Below, piece by piece: positions 39,526-49,303 of a DNA stretch of 64,000 nt. A program made the translations under genes and the position numbers. The DNA lies in contig NZ_JALMEW010000005.1 of assembly GCF_023094245.1 (NCBI RefSeq), positions 62,001 to 126,000 on the forward strand. Direction: 5' to 3'. Within the stretch, counting starts at the first letter, position 1; each line of letters opens with the position of its first letter. The notes under the pieces were generated by a model. That model was not told the origin of the DNA, made no database searches, and saw nothing but the letters and a program-made list of their open reading frames with translations. Origin of the DNA: Halomonas getboli. GTDB lineage: Bacteria; Pseudomonadota; Gammaproteobacteria; Pseudomonadales; Halomonadaceae.

Positions 39526-40934
39526 TCGAGGTCAGCGGCTCGCTCAAGCGCCGCCTGGCGGTATGGCTGCTGGTCACCGTGACCGGGCTCGGCGCGCTGC
39601 TGATGGTCGAGGCCTGGTGGAGCAGCCGGCGCGCCGCCGAGCGCGCCTTCGACAGCCAGCTCGAGGCCGCCGCCCTGACCATCGCCGAAGCCGTGCAGTG
39701 GCAGCACGGCGATCCGGTGGTGACGATTCCCGCCGCGGCGCTGCAGATACTCGCCACCCGCCACCAGGAGCGGGTCTTCTACGCCGTGCTCGACGCCGAG
39801 GGCGACGCGGTCTCGACCAACCTGCCGTTCATCATCGCCCCGGCCTGGCAGGCGCATGCCGCCCGCGCCCCCTGGGCCCTGACCACCACCTTCGACGGCA
39901 CCTCCTGGCGGCTCTACGGCCGGGAATACGACTCGGCCGGCTGGGTCTCCCAGGAGCCGGTGCAGATCTGGGTCGGCCACACCCGCGAGGGGCGGGTGGC
40001 GCTGGCCGACGAGCTGTTCGAGCGCAGCGTCAGCCGCTTCGTGGCCATGGTGCTGCTGGCCGGCGTCTTGATGGCCATGGCGCTGCGCGTCGCCCTCGGC
40101 CCCATGCGCCGGCTGCGCCGCCAGCTGCGCCTGCGCGAGGCCGACGACACCCGGCCGCTCGACGCCCGGGTGCCCGAGGAGATGCGGGAGCTGGCCCAGA
40201 CCCTCGACCACCTGTTCGCCCGCCAGCGCGAGAGCCGCGAGGCGCTCTTGCGCTTCACCGCTGACGCCAGCCACCAGCTCAAGACGCCGCTGGCGGGGCT
40301 GCAGAGCGTCAGCGAGCTGGCGCTGAAGAGCCCCGAGCCGGCCGACTGGCACGCCGCCCTGGGCGCGGTGCACGACGGCGCCGAGCGCACCAGCCGGCTG
40401 GCCGGCCAGCTCTTGAGCCTGGCGCGGCTGCGCCACGTGGCCGAGGCGGGGGAGGTCGCCCCGCTGGACCTGGCCGCGCTGCTGCGCGAGACGCTGCTCG
40501 ACTGGGCCGGGCGCGAGGCCGCCCGCGACCACGACCTGGGGCTCGACGAGCTGCCGCCCGGGCCCTGCCTCGTGCGCGCCGAGGCCTGGGCGCTGCGCGA
40601 GCTGCTCGGCAACCTGATCGACAACGCCCTGCGCTATACGCCGCCCGGCAGCACCATCACCCTGGGGCTCGCGTGCGAGGCCGAGGCGGTCGAGCTCTAC
40701 GTGGAGGACGACGGCCCCGGCGTGCCGGCCGAGGCCCGCGAGCGGCTGTTGCGGCCCTTCGAGCGCGGCGGGCGCCAGGACACCGACGGCTCCGGGCTGG
40801 GACTCGCCATCGTCGACTCCATCGCCCGGCGCCTCGACGGCCGGCTGAGCCTTGCCGAGCGCGATCCCCACGGCCTGATCGTGCGCCTGCGGCTGCCGCG
40901 CTGCAGCGACGACGAGACAGGGAGGAACGTATGA
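39522..40934 (+). CDS. tctE: Sensor histidine kinase TctE
   Basis: Membrane kinase partner of TctD. The 470 residues show TM1 (about 9-28), a periplasmic domain of the 2CSK_N class (QWQHGDPVVTIPAAALQIL), TM2 (about 170-190), HAMP, phosphoacceptor DASHQLKTPLAGLQ with His251, NLIDNALRYTPPG, DDGPGVP and GSGLGLAIV. It starts at GTG inside tctD and ends at an ATGA overlap with a binding-protein gene, making a three-gene coupled set. Confidence 0.92.
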   Translation: MIEVSGSLKRRLAVWLLVTVTGLGALLMVEAWWSSRRAAERAFDSQLEAAALTIAEAVQWQHGDPVVTIPAAALQILATRHQERVFYAVLDAEGDAVSTNLPFIIAPAWQAHAARAPWALTTTFDGTSWRLYGREYDSAGWVSQEPVQIWVGHTREGRVALADELFERSVSRFVAMVLLAGVLMAMALRVALGPMRRLRRQLRLREADDTRPLDARVPEEMRELAQTLDHLFARQRESREALLRFTADASHQLKTPLAGLQSVSELALKSPEPADWHAALGAVHDGAERTSRLAGQLLSLARLRHVAEAGEVAPLDLAALLRETLLDWAGREAARDHDLGLDELPPGPCLVRAEAWALRELLGNLIDNALRYTPPGSTITLGLACEAEAVELYVEDDGPGVPAEARERLLRPFERGGRQDTDGSGLGLAIVDSIARRLDGRLSLAERDPHGLIVRLRLPRCSDDETGRNV

Positions 40935-41983
40935 GATCAGGGCGGCGTGTCGTGAAGTGGTTCGTGGGTGGCCTGCTGGCGCTGTCGCTGGGCCTGGGAG
41001 GCGTAGCCTCGGCCCAGACCGCCACGCCGCTGGTGGTGGAGGCGGCGCTGGACCGTTCGGTGGTCGAGCCGCTGCTCGACGCCTTCCGCGACGCCCATCC
41101 CGAGATCGCGCTGGATTTCCGCGACCGCTCGACGCTGGAGGTCGACGATCTGGTGGCATCGGCCGACCCGCCGCCGGACGTGGTGATCAGCTCGGCGATG
41201 CCGTGGCAGATGGCGCGGATCAACGAGGGCCGGGCGCGGCGGCTGGACTCCGCCGAGGCGCGTCAATGGCCGGACTGGGCCAAGTGGCGCGACGAGGTGT
41301 TCGGCTTCACCTTCGAGCCGATCGTCATGGCCTACCGGCTCGACCTCTCGCGGCGCATGCTGCCGCCGCAGACCCACGCCGATCTGCACACCCTGCTGAC
41401 CACCGAACGCGAGGCGCTCGCCGGCAAGGTGACCACCTACTCGCCGCTGGGCAGCGGCGTCGGCTACACGCTGTTCCAGCAGGACGCCCGCTACACGCCG
41501 CGCTTCTGGGACCTGGTGGCCGGCATGGGGCGGGTCGACGCCCACCTGGAGAACAGCACCCGTGCCATGCTCGAGGGCCTGAGCGACGGGCGCTACTGGC
41601 TCGGCTACAACCTGCTCGGCTCCTACGCCATGGTCTGGGCCCAGGACCACCCCGAGGTGATCGTCCAGGTGCCCCAGGACTACGCCCTGGTGCTGATGCG
41701 CATGGCCTTCGTGCATCGCGACGCCCCGCATCCCGCCGCCGCCGAGGCGTTCCTCGACTTCCTGCTCAGCCACGCCGGGCAGCGGGTGCTGGCCGGCGAC
41801 ACGCCGCTGTTCAGCGTGCGCCCCGACGTGATCGGCCCCTACACCGCCCAGCGCCTGCGCGACCAGGTCGGCGAGCGGCTCTATCCGATCCCGCTCAACG
41901 CCTCGCTGCTGGCCTTCGTCGACCCCCAGCGCCGCGACGCCTTCCTGGCCCGCTGGCGGCGCGAATTCCGGCGCGACGACTGA
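40931..41983 (+). CDS. Periplasmic ABC-type substrate-binding protein coupled to TctDE
   Basis: Secreted binding protein of the iron/spermidine-like class. The 350 residues have a signal peptide (cleavage near ASA-QTA), then a bilobed binding fold (PLVVEAALDRSVVEPLLDAF, DVVISSAMPWQMARINEG, TTYSPLGSGVGYTLFQQD). No permease or ATPase gene lies nearby, and the ATG overlaps the tctE stop, so it more likely feeds a signal to the TctE sensor than to a transporter. That role is inference. GGAGG precedes the start. Confidence 0.85.
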   Translation: MRSGRRVVKWFVGGLLALSLGLGGVASAQTATPLVVEAALDRSVVEPLLDAFRDAHPEIALDFRDRSTLEVDDLVASADPPPDVVISSAMPWQMARINEGRARRLDSAEARQWPDWAKWRDEVFGFTFEPIVMAYRLDLSRRMLPPQTHADLHTLLTTEREALAGKVTTYSPLGSGVGYTLFQQDARYTPRFWDLVAGMGRVDAHLENSTRAMLEGLSDGRYWLGYNLLGSYAMVWAQDHPEVIVQVPQDYALVLMRMAFVHRDAPHPAAAEAFLDFLLSHAGQRVLAGDTPLFSVRPDVIGPYTAQRLRDQVGERLYPIPLNASLLAFVDPQRRDAFLARWRREFRRDD

Positions 41984-42004
41984 GGCCGCGAATCGCTCCC
42001 CGGA

Positions 42005-42034
42005 TTGCCGGAAAGCGGCCCCCGGCGTTATAAT
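42005..42034 (+). promoter_or_regulatory. Sigma-70 promoter of guaB
   Basis: TTGCCG (42005-42010), 18-base spacer and a perfect TATAAT (42029-42034), about 55 bases upstream of the guaB start codon. Confidence 0.7.
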
Positions 42035-42088
42035 GGTTGATTAACTTCTCCGCCCTCCCTCCCACCAGCGCACTGGGTGTTGCCGACT

Positions 42089-43558
42089 ATGCTACGTATG
42101 GCCCAAGAAGCTCTTACGTTCGATGACGTATTACTCGTTCCCGGCTATTCGGAGGTCCTGCCCAAGGACGTCAGCCTCCGGACACGCCTGACCCGCGACC
42201 TATACCTCAACATCCCGCTCCTCTCCGCCGCCATGGACACCGTGACCGAGGCCCGCCTGGCCATCGCGATGGCGCAGGAAGGGGGCATCGGCATCATCCA
42301 CAAGAGCATGACCATCGCCCAGCAGGCGGCCGAGGTGCGCAAGGTCAAGAAGCACGAGAGCGTGATCGTGAAGGACCCGGTCACCGTCGGCGCCAAGGCC
42401 AAGCTGGCCGATCTGCTGGCCATGGCCCGCGAGCACGGCTTCTCCGGCTTCCCGGTGGTGGAGGGCGAGACCCTGGTGGGCATCGTCACCGAGCGTGACA
42501 TGCGCTTCCAGCCCAACCACGGCGACAGCGTGGCCGACATCATGACCCCGCGCGAGAAGCTGGTGACCGTGGCCGAGGGCACCGGCCTCGACGTGATCAA
42601 GGGCAAGATGCAGGAGCACCGCGTCGAGAAGATGCTGGTGGTGGACGACGAGTTCCGCCTGCGCGGCCTGGTCACCTTCCAGGACATCGAGAAGGCCCGC
42701 ACCTTCCCGAACGCCGCCAAGGACAGCGACGGCCGCCTGCTGGTCGGCGCCGCCGTCGGCACCGGCCCCGAGACCCCTGACCGCATCGCCGCCCTGGCCG
42801 AAGCCGGCGTCGACGCCATCATCGTCGACACCGCCCACGGCCACTCCCGCGGCGTGATCGAGCGCGTGGCCTGGGTCAAGGAGCACTTCCCGCAGATCCA
42901 GGTGATCGGCGGCAACATCGCCACCGCCGAGGCCGCCAAGGCGCTGGCCGAGGCCGGCGCCGACGGCGTCAAGGTCGGCATCGGCCCCGGCTCCATCTGC
43001 ACCACCCGCGTCGTCGCCGGCGTCGGCGTGCCGCAGATCACCGCCGTCTCCAACGTCGCCGCGGCGCTCAAGCCCTACGACATCCCGCTGATCGCCGACG
43101 GTGGCGTGCGCTTCTCCGGCGACCTGGCCAAGGCCATCGCGGCCGGCGCCAGCGCTGTGATGGTCGGCGGCCTGCTGGCCGGCACCGAGGAAGCCCCGGG
43201 CGAGGTCGAGCTCTACCAGGGCCGCACCTACAAGGCCTACCGTGGCATGGGCTCCATGGGCGCCATGTCCCAGACCCAGGGCTCCAGCGACCGCTACTTC
43301 CAGGACAAGGAAGCCGGCGTCGAGAAGCTGGTGCCGGAAGGCATCGAAGGCCGCGTGCCCTACAAGGGCGTGATGGGTGCCATCGTCCACCAGATGATGG
43401 GCGGCCTGCGCGCCTCCATGGGCTACACCGGCTGCGCCAACATCGACGAGATGCGCACCAAGCCGGAGTTCGTGAAGATCACCGGCGCCGGCTTCAACGA
43501 GTCCCACGTCCACGACGTGCAGATCACCAAGGAAGCCCCGAACTATCGTGCCGGCTGA
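42089..43558 (+). CDS. guaB: Inosine-5'-monophosphate dehydrogenase GuaB
   Basis: Oxidises IMP to XMP with NAD+, the committed step of GMP synthesis. The 489 residues start [19 protein letters not shown] like E. coli GuaB, include tandem CBS domains (about 95-205), the catalytic loop [11 protein letters not shown] with Cys304, and the flap [14 protein letters not shown] four codons upstream is not needed. Followed by a hairpin terminator and guaA. Confidence 0.97.
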   Translation: MLRMAQEALTFDDVLLVPGYSEVLPKDVSLRTRLTRDLYLNIPLLSAAMDTVTEARLAIAMAQEGGIGIIHKSMTIAQQAAEVRKVKKHESVIVKDPVTVGAKAKLADLLAMAREHGFSGFPVVEGETLVGIVTERDMRFQPNHGDSVADIMTPREKLVTVAEGTGLDVIKGKMQEHRVEKMLVVDDEFRLRGLVTFQDIEKARTFPNAAKDSDGRLLVGAAVGTGPETPDRIAALAEAGVDAIIVDTAHGHSRGVIERVAWVKEHFPQIQVIGGNIATAEAAKALAEAGADGVKVGIGPGSICTTRVVAGVGVPQITAVSNVAAALKPYDIPLIADGGVRFSGDLAKAIAAGASAVMVGGLLAGTEEAPGEVELYQGRTYKAYRGMGSMGAMSQTQGSSDRYFQDKEAGVEKLVPEGIEGRVPYKGVMGAIVHQMMGGLRASMGYTGCANIDEMRTKPEFVKITGAGFNESHVHDVQITKEAPNYRAG

Positions 43559-43584
43559 TGCCCGCCTGACGCCGTAGAACGATG

Positions 43585-43620
43585 AGCTGGAAGCGCGCCG
43601 CCGGGCGGCTTCCAGCTTTT
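43585..43620 (+). terminator. Terminator between guaB and guaA
   Basis: Ten-bp stem AGCTGGAAGC with GCTTCCAGCT and four T residues, 27 bases after the guaB stop. It would uncouple or attenuate guaA. Confidence 0.75.
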
Positions 43621-43678
43621 CGCTTCCGGCCCGCGAAATTCGCTCCCCGTTTTGCCCGCCTCGTATAGGAATGGCCAG

Positions 43679-45256
43679 ATGACCGACATTCACGCCCACA
43701 AGATCCTGATCCTCGACTTCGGCTCCCAGTACACCCAGCTGATCGCCCGCCGCGTCCGCGAGATCGGCGTCTACTCCGAGATCCGCGCCTTCGACATCAC
43801 CGAGGAAGAGATCCGCGAGTACGCCCCCAACGGCATCATCCTCGCCGGCGGCCCGGAATCCGTCACCGAGCTGGGCTCGCCCCGCGCCCCGCAGTGCGTG
43901 TTCGAGATGGGCCTGCCGGTGCTCGGCATCTGCTACGGCATGCAGACCATGGCCGAGCAGCTCGGCGGCGCCGTGGAAGGCTCCCACAAGCGCGAGTTCG
44001 GCTACGCCCAGGTGCGCCTCGACGTCGAGACCGCGCTGTTCAAGGACATCTCCGACCACATCGATTCCGAGACCGGCAAGAGCCTGCTCGACGTGTGGAT
44101 GAGCCACGGTGACAAGGTCGCCCAGGTGCCGGCCGAGTTCAGCGTGACCGCCTCCACCCCGAGCTGCCCGATCGCCGCCATGGCCTGGGAAGAGAAGCGC
44201 TTCTTCGGCGTGCAGTTCCACCCCGAGGTGACCCACACCCTGCAGGGCCAGCGCATCCTCGAGCACTTCGTGCTGGATATCTGCCAGAGCGAGCGCAACT
44301 GGACCCCGGCCCAGATCATCGAGGACCAGATCGCCCGCGTGCGCGAGCAGGTCGGCGACCGTCACGTGCTGCTCGGCCTCTCCGGCGGCGTGGATTCCTC
44401 CGTGGTCGCGGCGCTGCTGCACAAGGCCATAGGCGACCAGCTGACCTGCGTGTTCGTCGACAACGGTCTGCTGCGCAAGGACGAAGGCAACCAGGTGATG
44501 GAAACCTTCTCCCAGCACATGGGCGTGCGAGTGATCCGCTCCGACGCCGAAGACCTGTTCCTCGGCAAGCTCGAGGGCGTGGCCGACCCGGAAGAGAAGC
44601 GCAAGATCATCGGCAACACCTTCATCGACGTGTTCGACGAGCAGGCCGCCAAGATCGAAGGCGTGGACTTCCTCGCCCAGGGGACCATCTACCCGGACGT
44701 GATCGAGTCCGCCGCCAGCAAGACCGGCAAGGCCCACGTCATCAAGTCGCACCACAACGTTGGCGGCCTGCCCGAGACCATGAAGCTCAAGCTGGTCGAG
44801 CCGCTGCGCGAGCTGTTCAAGGACGAGGTGCGCAAGCTCGGCGTCGAGCTCGGCCTGCCCTACGACATGGTCTACCGCCACCCCTTCCCGGGGCCGGGCC
44901 TGGGCGTGCGCATCCTCGGCGAGGTGAAGAAGGAATACGCCGACATCCTGCGCGAGGCCGACGCCATCTTCATCGAGGAGCTGCACAACGCCGGCTGGTA
45001 CCACAAGACCAGCCAGGCCTTCGCCGTCTTCCTGCCGGTGAAGTCCGTGGGCGTGGTCGGCGACGGCCGCCGCTACGAGTGGGTCATCGCCCTGCGCGCC
45101 GTGGAGACCATCGACTTCATGACCGCCCGCTGGGCGCACCTGCCCTACGAGCTGCTGGAGAAGGTCTCCAACCGCATCATCAACGAGCTCTCCGGCGTCT
45201 CCCGCGTGACCTACGACGTGAGCAGCAAGCCGCCCGCCACCATCGAGTGGGAGTGA
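43679..45256 (+). CDS. guaA: GMP synthase (glutamine-hydrolysing) GuaA
   Basis: Aminates XMP to GMP. The 525 residues contain a class I amidotransferase domain ([24 protein letters not shown] with Cys85, FHPEVTHT), an ATP pyrophosphatase domain ([17 protein letters not shown]) and a C-terminal dimerisation domain ending PATIEWE. The ATG at 43679 gives [15 protein letters not shown], the usual start. Its 3' end is the left boundary of the AT-rich island. Confidence 0.97.
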   Translation: MTDIHAHKILILDFGSQYTQLIARRVREIGVYSEIRAFDITEEEIREYAPNGIILAGGPESVTELGSPRAPQCVFEMGLPVLGICYGMQTMAEQLGGAVEGSHKREFGYAQVRLDVETALFKDISDHIDSETGKSLLDVWMSHGDKVAQVPAEFSVTASTPSCPIAAMAWEEKRFFGVQFHPEVTHTLQGQRILEHFVLDICQSERNWTPAQIIEDQIARVREQVGDRHVLLGLSGGVDSSVVAALLHKAIGDQLTCVFVDNGLLRKDEGNQVMETFSQHMGVRVIRSDAEDLFLGKLEGVADPEEKRKIIGNTFIDVFDEQAAKIEGVDFLAQGTIYPDVIESAASKTGKAHVIKSHHNVGGLPETMKLKLVEPLRELFKDEVRKLGVELGLPYDMVYRHPFPGPGLGVRILGEVKKEYADILREADAIFIEELHNAGWYHKTSQAFAVFLPVKSVGVVGDGRRYEWVIALRAVETIDFMTARWAHLPYELLEKVSNRIINELSGVSRVTYDVSSKPPATIEWE

Positions 45257-45315
45257 TCGCCAGGGCAGGGCGGATGAGCGCCGCATAGCCTCGCCGCATC
45301 TCCCGCGTCATACGA

Positions 45316-45343
45316 AAGCCTGCCGTTATCGGCAGGCTTTTTT
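45316..45343 (+). terminator. Rho-independent terminator of guaA
   Basis: Ten-bp stem AAGCCTGCCG with CGGCAGGCTT, four-base loop and six T residues, 59 bases after the stop codon. Confidence 0.92.
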
Positions 45344-45842
45344 GTTGCCTAATGTAATCTGGCTAAGGTTAACTAGGCTTCAGCGGCCTAGGCTGTGGCC
45401 GATAGACCGGAGCAGGAGAGCACAACGCGAAAGGAGTCGCAGGGAAAGGATGTGATCCCAGGGCGGTAGCGTGTCTTTCTGCTTGACCTCTCGGTCACTC
45501 TCGGAAATGGTCTGGTTTAGGGTCGCTCTGACAGTCGGAAGGTAATGTTGGATTGAGTCGCAAAATTATAGGATCTTCGAGATGGAAACAGCGGTTAACT
45601 GCAAGCCCAAAGTGGCCTGCGATATGCTTCTTGTATGGTTCTACCCGTGTTATGGCACTGGCACAATGATTAATGTTATGACGCCTATGTAGGATTATTT
45701 TTCAGTCAAACCAGAATGCTGGACCTGCCATAGAGTGTGACGTGATACGAATGGACACTCCGGATTTTTCGGCGGATGAAAATTTATAATATATAGTATT
45801 TTTTATTCTCATTTTTATATAGATTGGCAGTGAAGTTGAGTT
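45344..45842. other. Noncoding left flank of the AT-rich island
   Basis: About 500 bases with no supported gene. Base composition drifts from mixed to strongly AT-rich toward the right. TATAAT and TATATAG stretches between about 45786 and 45826 could drive the first island gene. A GGACACTCCGGATTTTTCGG segment near 45752-45772 looks like debris of an insertion sequence end, but I cannot identify it. Confidence 0.5.
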
Positions 45843-47237
45843 ATGGATAAGTGTTACTTGTGTGGAAATCATTTCAATGAATCTGATGTTATGAAACATG
45901 ATGAACACATCATACAACAGGCTATCGGTGGGGTGCTAAAAAGTAATAATATTCTTTGTGAAACGTGTGGTGAGATTTTGGGGAGAGCTGTAGACGCACC
46001 TTTCAGCATGATGTTTGACAGTATTTGTACTCGTCTAGATATAAAAAAAGATAGGGGTAATAACAAGGGAACTGCAAAAGGAGTTGTGTTTAGCAACAGA
46101 GATGCTTATGGCAATGACCTGAGTGGAGTTGAGGTTTTTTGGAAAGATTCTAAAGTTACTCCAGTCAAGCCAATCCATAAGTATTCTCCTGATAACTCAA
46201 AAGTGGTTGTTTATGCCAGTGCAAAACAGTTAAAAAGTTATAAAGAAAGGGTTAGGAAGGAAGTTGATGAAAGGTATGATGATGGTTGTAAACCTGAGAT
46301 TGTTGTTTGTGATGATTTGTCTGGCGTTATAACCTACCCTCTTGAACTGGATGATGAGGCTTTTAAAAAAGGCTTTGCTAAAATTGCGATTGGGTTTGCT
46401 TCCAGAGTTGGTGTTGATAGAGATGTTCTTAACTTAGTTCTTGATGTTGAGCAGAATAAGATAAAGGATAATGTCAGCCTACTTCCGTTTTATCCAAAAG
46501 GTGTTTTTGATGACATTGTTGAAAGGGATAAAAAAAATATTAGACACTACCCCTCTCACACATTAATTCTATTTACGGCCGCTTCAAGAACTAATCTTTT
46601 GGTTTGCTATGTTGAGCTTTTTTCGACTTTTCAGTTTTATGTAATATTGAGTGACCAGTATGATGGAAAGCCAATTTATGAAGGTTATCAACAGCGTCTT
46701 GATAAAAGAGAAAGCTACATTTTTAAGCCTGATAGAAGGTACTATAAAGAACGTGGAATGATCTTGTCCTCTCTCGGTATTGATCAGCAGAGGATAGACA
46801 ATGCGTATGAAAAGCAAAAAGAGTTTTCTAATGCCAAAACTGCCGAAGAAATTGAGTATAAAATAATTCAAGACGAGTATATGAAACAAAAGTACTATGT
46901 GGATTTTGATGAAGAGGTAAAAATTGCAATTGACTATGCATCTATGAAACTAATAGAGCCATTGGATCAACTGTCATTAAAAAATGTGACGGATACATTG
47001 AGTAATGCTCGACTTTTTTATCGTTCTGATGAAAATGATGAGGAGTTTTTTGATGTGTCTAGCTATAGAAGGTGTTTTTTTAGCGGAGGGGAGTGTCATG
47101 ACTATGTGTTCTATTTAAAGGATTTTTATGAAACTTGTGAAGGTCGCAAGAAGAGAAAAGAATATGGCCATAATAAACTCTATATGCTTTCTGGTCATAT
47201 GGAGATAAAAAACATAAAAGAAAAATTAGAGGCTTAG
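45843..47237 (+). CDS. HNH endonuclease-type protein in the AT-rich island
   Basis: The 464-residue product begins with a zinc-binding HNH module of the HNH_5 style: Cys4-x2-Cys7, the DEHIIQQAIGG segment with His22, then Cys39-x2-Cys42 followed by GEILGRAVDAPF. In related domains the second zinc pair is usually followed by Asn-Asn; here the residues are Gly-Glu. The remaining 400 residues are unrecognised and mostly alpha/beta with many Lys, Asp and Tyr. Codon usage is strongly AT-rich, unlike guaA or msrP on either side, which indicates transfer. A nuclease role in DNA restriction or defence is inference from domain and context. Confidence 0.75.
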   Translation: MDKCYLCGNHFNESDVMKHDEHIIQQAIGGVLKSNNILCETCGEILGRAVDAPFSMMFDSICTRLDIKKDRGNNKGTAKGVVFSNRDAYGNDLSGVEVFWKDSKVTPVKPIHKYSPDNSKVVVYASAKQLKSYKERVRKEVDERYDDGCKPEIVVCDDLSGVITYPLELDDEAFKKGFAKIAIGFASRVGVDRDVLNLVLDVEQNKIKDNVSLLPFYPKGVFDDIVERDKKNIRHYPSHTLILFTAASRTNLLVCYVELFSTFQFYVILSDQYDGKPIYEGYQQRLDKRESYIFKPDRRYYKERGMILSSLGIDQQRIDNAYEKQKEFSNAKTAEEIEYKIIQDEYMKQKYYVDFDEEVKIAIDYASMKLIEPLDQLSLKNVTDTLSNARLFYRSDENDEEFFDVSSYRRCFFSGGECHDYVFYLKDFYETCEGRKKRKEYGHNKLYMLSGHMEIKNIKEKLEA

Positions 47238-47361
47238 GTTATTATCTGAGTGTAATGGTGTGTCGCAATTTATTTTGTGATTCTACACAATTACGCTTTA
47301 CAATATTTAGTGCTGGTTCTTGGTGGTGAAGTTTGATGCTATGTTGAGCTAATGTGGATGT

Positions 47362-47562
47362 ATGTTAAATAATAATCGTCATTACTACTTGTTGTGGTGC
47401 TGGCCTCTGGAGGTTTTAAAGTTCTTCAGCGAATTTTTAAAAAGGACTCGGGAGTCTTCTGGGTTATCTGTGAAACCAGTGCCATCAAGTAGACGGGCGA
47501 TGTTATTAACTTTTAATGATTTGAGTGACAGTTATAAAGTTTCTGTTCTTTGGCTTTTGTGA
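47362..47562 (+). CDS. Small hypothetical ORF (66 aa) before the HipA-like kinase
   Basis: A 66-codon frame starting at ATG and ending seven bases before an alternative GTG start of the kinase gene. FSEFLKRTRESSGLS is faintly like the start of an XRE-type helix-turn-helix, the place where a HipB antitoxin gene would lie, but the remainder does not continue as such a domain. No strong ribosome site is seen. It may be a decayed gene or chance frame. Confidence 0.3.
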   Translation: MLNNNRHYYLLWCWPLEVLKFFSEFLKRTRESSGLSVKPVPSSRRAMLLTFNDLSDSYKVSVLWLL

Positions 47563-47595
47563 TCAAGTGTGGAAAAATTACTAAGAGAAAAAGAT

Positions 47596-48408
47596 ATGAA
47601 TTTTAGTGAAGGCACTCTCTTGGCAGGAATGGAGCTATCCAAGCTGTCTTCAACTTGGGGTATTTATAAGGGAGATGTGGAAAGAGGAGATGGCGAGATA
47701 GTCAGTGTTTATATTAAGCCATCTCTTCCTCCAAGGTTTGCTTTTAGGGAGTTTTTTGCGGCTTTCTTGGCAAAAAAAATCAATGTTTCAACGCCTGATC
47801 CTTACTTGGTTTTTATTCCTGAAGTTAATAATTTATACGCCAGTGAGAAAGCTTTCTCCAGTAGGTATTGCTTCGCTATGGAGATTAAGCAGTATCCTGA
47901 TATGAGTCGTAATTTTTCTGGAGGTTTTTTTTCATGCCATGAGGTGGCGGAGGAGTTCTTAAAGAAAAGCGATGTTGCCTTGATGGGGATTTTTGATGAG
48001 ATTATTTTTAATCAAGATAGGCATCATGAGAATATTTTGTATGATGGTGAAAACATATGTTTGATTGATCATGAAAATATTTTGTGTGATCAAGACGTGG
48101 ATGTTCCGCTTAGTGATGATAATTGGATGTGGGGGCTTGCTAAAAATGCAAGTGAAATTAGCTTTAGGAGAGTAGAGAGGAAGGTTTTTCAACTTTTATC
48201 ATCGGGAGACTATGAAAACATTCCTGATTGTGCTTATAGAGTGTTTTGGGAAGATCTTGTGGCAATATATGAAAAACTGGGTGTTGGTGGAAAGCGTAAG
48301 CTTAAACTGGATGCGCTCACGTATTGCTACCGATCTAGAAATATATTGAGTTTGTCTAGAAGAACGTGCGATAGTCACAAAACAAACCAAATAGGCTTGG
48401 CAGTATGA
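47596..48408 (+). CDS. HipA-like kinase
   Basis: The 270 residues resemble stand-alone HipA-like (HipA_2 type) kinases. Supporting motifs are VYIKP with Lys41 as the ATP-binding lysine, the catalytic loop NQDRHHENIL with Asp141 and Asn146, and the metal-binding LIDHE with Asp158 right after. The N-terminal HipA_N domain of classical HipA is missing. The ATG at 47596 has AGAG upstream; a GTG nine codons earlier is an alternative. The stop overlaps the start of the next gene (ATGA), so the kinase and its partner are translationally coupled. Toxin-like activity is inference. Composition is AT-rich. Confidence 0.75.
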   Translation: MNFSEGTLLAGMELSKLSSTWGIYKGDVERGDGEIVSVYIKPSLPPRFAFREFFAAFLAKKINVSTPDPYLVFIPEVNNLYASEKAFSSRYCFAMEIKQYPDMSRNFSGGFFSCHEVAEEFLKKSDVALMGIFDEIIFNQDRHHENILYDGENICLIDHENILCDQDVDVPLSDDNWMWGLAKNASEISFRRVERKVFQLLSSGDYENIPDCAYRVFWEDLVAIYEKLGVGGKRKLKLDALTYCYRSRNILSLSRRTCDSHKTNQIGLAV

Positions 48409-49190
48409 ATAGCTCATTTATTATCAATTGGTGGCCGATATATTTGGAGTTGATCCTTGATTCTGGGGAGAAAGTGTGTGTGGGTATCTGCTATCAAGAT
48501 TCCAACGGCAAGGTTTTTTACAAAAGCTCGCTGAGGAAAGAACTCTCTGAAACTCTTTTTAGAGACCGGAAGGATGCAGTCGGTAATTTAGCCAAGCATG
48601 CTTGTGAGTACGCAGCCCGTCTTATAAAAGGAAGCCCAAGAATTAGTGATGAAGAAATAGCGCCGGGTATATATTTAGGCGATAAGAAGATAGTTGAAGG
48701 TTATGATTTAAATGAGATGCACTCTAGAGTGTTGAGGAAGGTTTCATTTTTCAGTTATTTAGATTTTTACAAAAAAGCATCTGAGCATATAGAAGATAAG
48801 AAGGGTTTTTCAGAATTTGTAAAAGATAGGTTGCTAGAGCGAAAGTCAAATTTGGTTGGTCTTTTTGATAAGCAGTTCCGCGTTCTTGGTGCAATGAAAA
48901 ACTTTGATTTTGCTGACAATAATGGTGGCTTTGCAGCTAATTTTTATGTTTTCCAAAAGAATAGTAGGATATACAAGGCTGAAGTGTCTTGTCTCGATCT
49001 TAGTATGATAAAAGAACACTATAAAAAAGTGTCGCTAGTTGTGATGGTGGATTTTGGTTATAATTCAAAGTCTAAGAGGTTAAGGGGGTATAAGGAAGTG
49101 GAAGGTGTGGCTAATCATTTGGATGTTGCTTTTAAAGTGGTCGAAAGTACGGATGAAGCTGCCGATTATCTACAGGAGAATGTAGCCTAG
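48405..49190 (+). CDS. Unknown protein coupled to the HipA-like kinase
   Basis: I do not recognise this 261-residue protein. It starts with a strand-rich segment (WWPIYLELILDSGEKVCVGICYQD) reminiscent in pattern of DUF3037 proteins, which are often encoded beside HipA-like kinases, and continues with lysine-rich helices. No signal peptide or TM segment. Its ATG lies within the kinase stop codon. A role as partner, substrate or antidote of the kinase is suggested only by this coupling. Confidence 0.65.
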   Translation: MNSSFIINWWPIYLELILDSGEKVCVGICYQDSNGKVFYKSSLRKELSETLFRDRKDAVGNLAKHACEYAARLIKGSPRISDEEIAPGIYLGDKKIVEGYDLNEMHSRVLRKVSFFSYLDFYKKASEHIEDKKGFSEFVKDRLLERKSNLVGLFDKQFRVLGAMKNFDFADNNGGFAANFYVFQKNSRIYKAEVSCLDLSMIKEHYKKVSLVVMVDFGYNSKSKRLRGYKEVEGVANHLDVAFKVVESTDEAADYLQENVA

Positions 49191-49218
49191 TTTGATTGCT
49201 GGATTTCTAATGTGTGGA

Positions 49219-49231
49219 AGACCCCAATTAA
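49219..49231 (+). repeat. Direct repeat AGACCCCAATTAA, left copy
   Basis: Thirteen bases identical to 50038-50050. The two copies bracket the island membrane-protein gene, separated by 806 bases. The left copy lacks the GGGGACAG half that makes the right copy palindromic. Confidence 0.7.
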
Positions 49232-49303
49232 TGCGCACAATGCCAAGGCGTAGACGCCGCCGGTGTTTGAAATGTTAGGGCTAGATATGCACCAGGAGAA
49301 AGA

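Noticed and set aside
42200-45286. Antisense frame of more than 1000 codons across guaB and guaA
   Set aside because: Arises from high GC at third positions of guaB/guaA; low-complexity His/Leu/Asp/Val composition and no motifs.
49219-49285. Possible integron attC site near AATGTTAGGG
   Set aside because: The core would read GTTAGGG, which breaks the GTTRRRY rule, no matching RYYYAAC partner is seen, and other island gaps have nothing similar.
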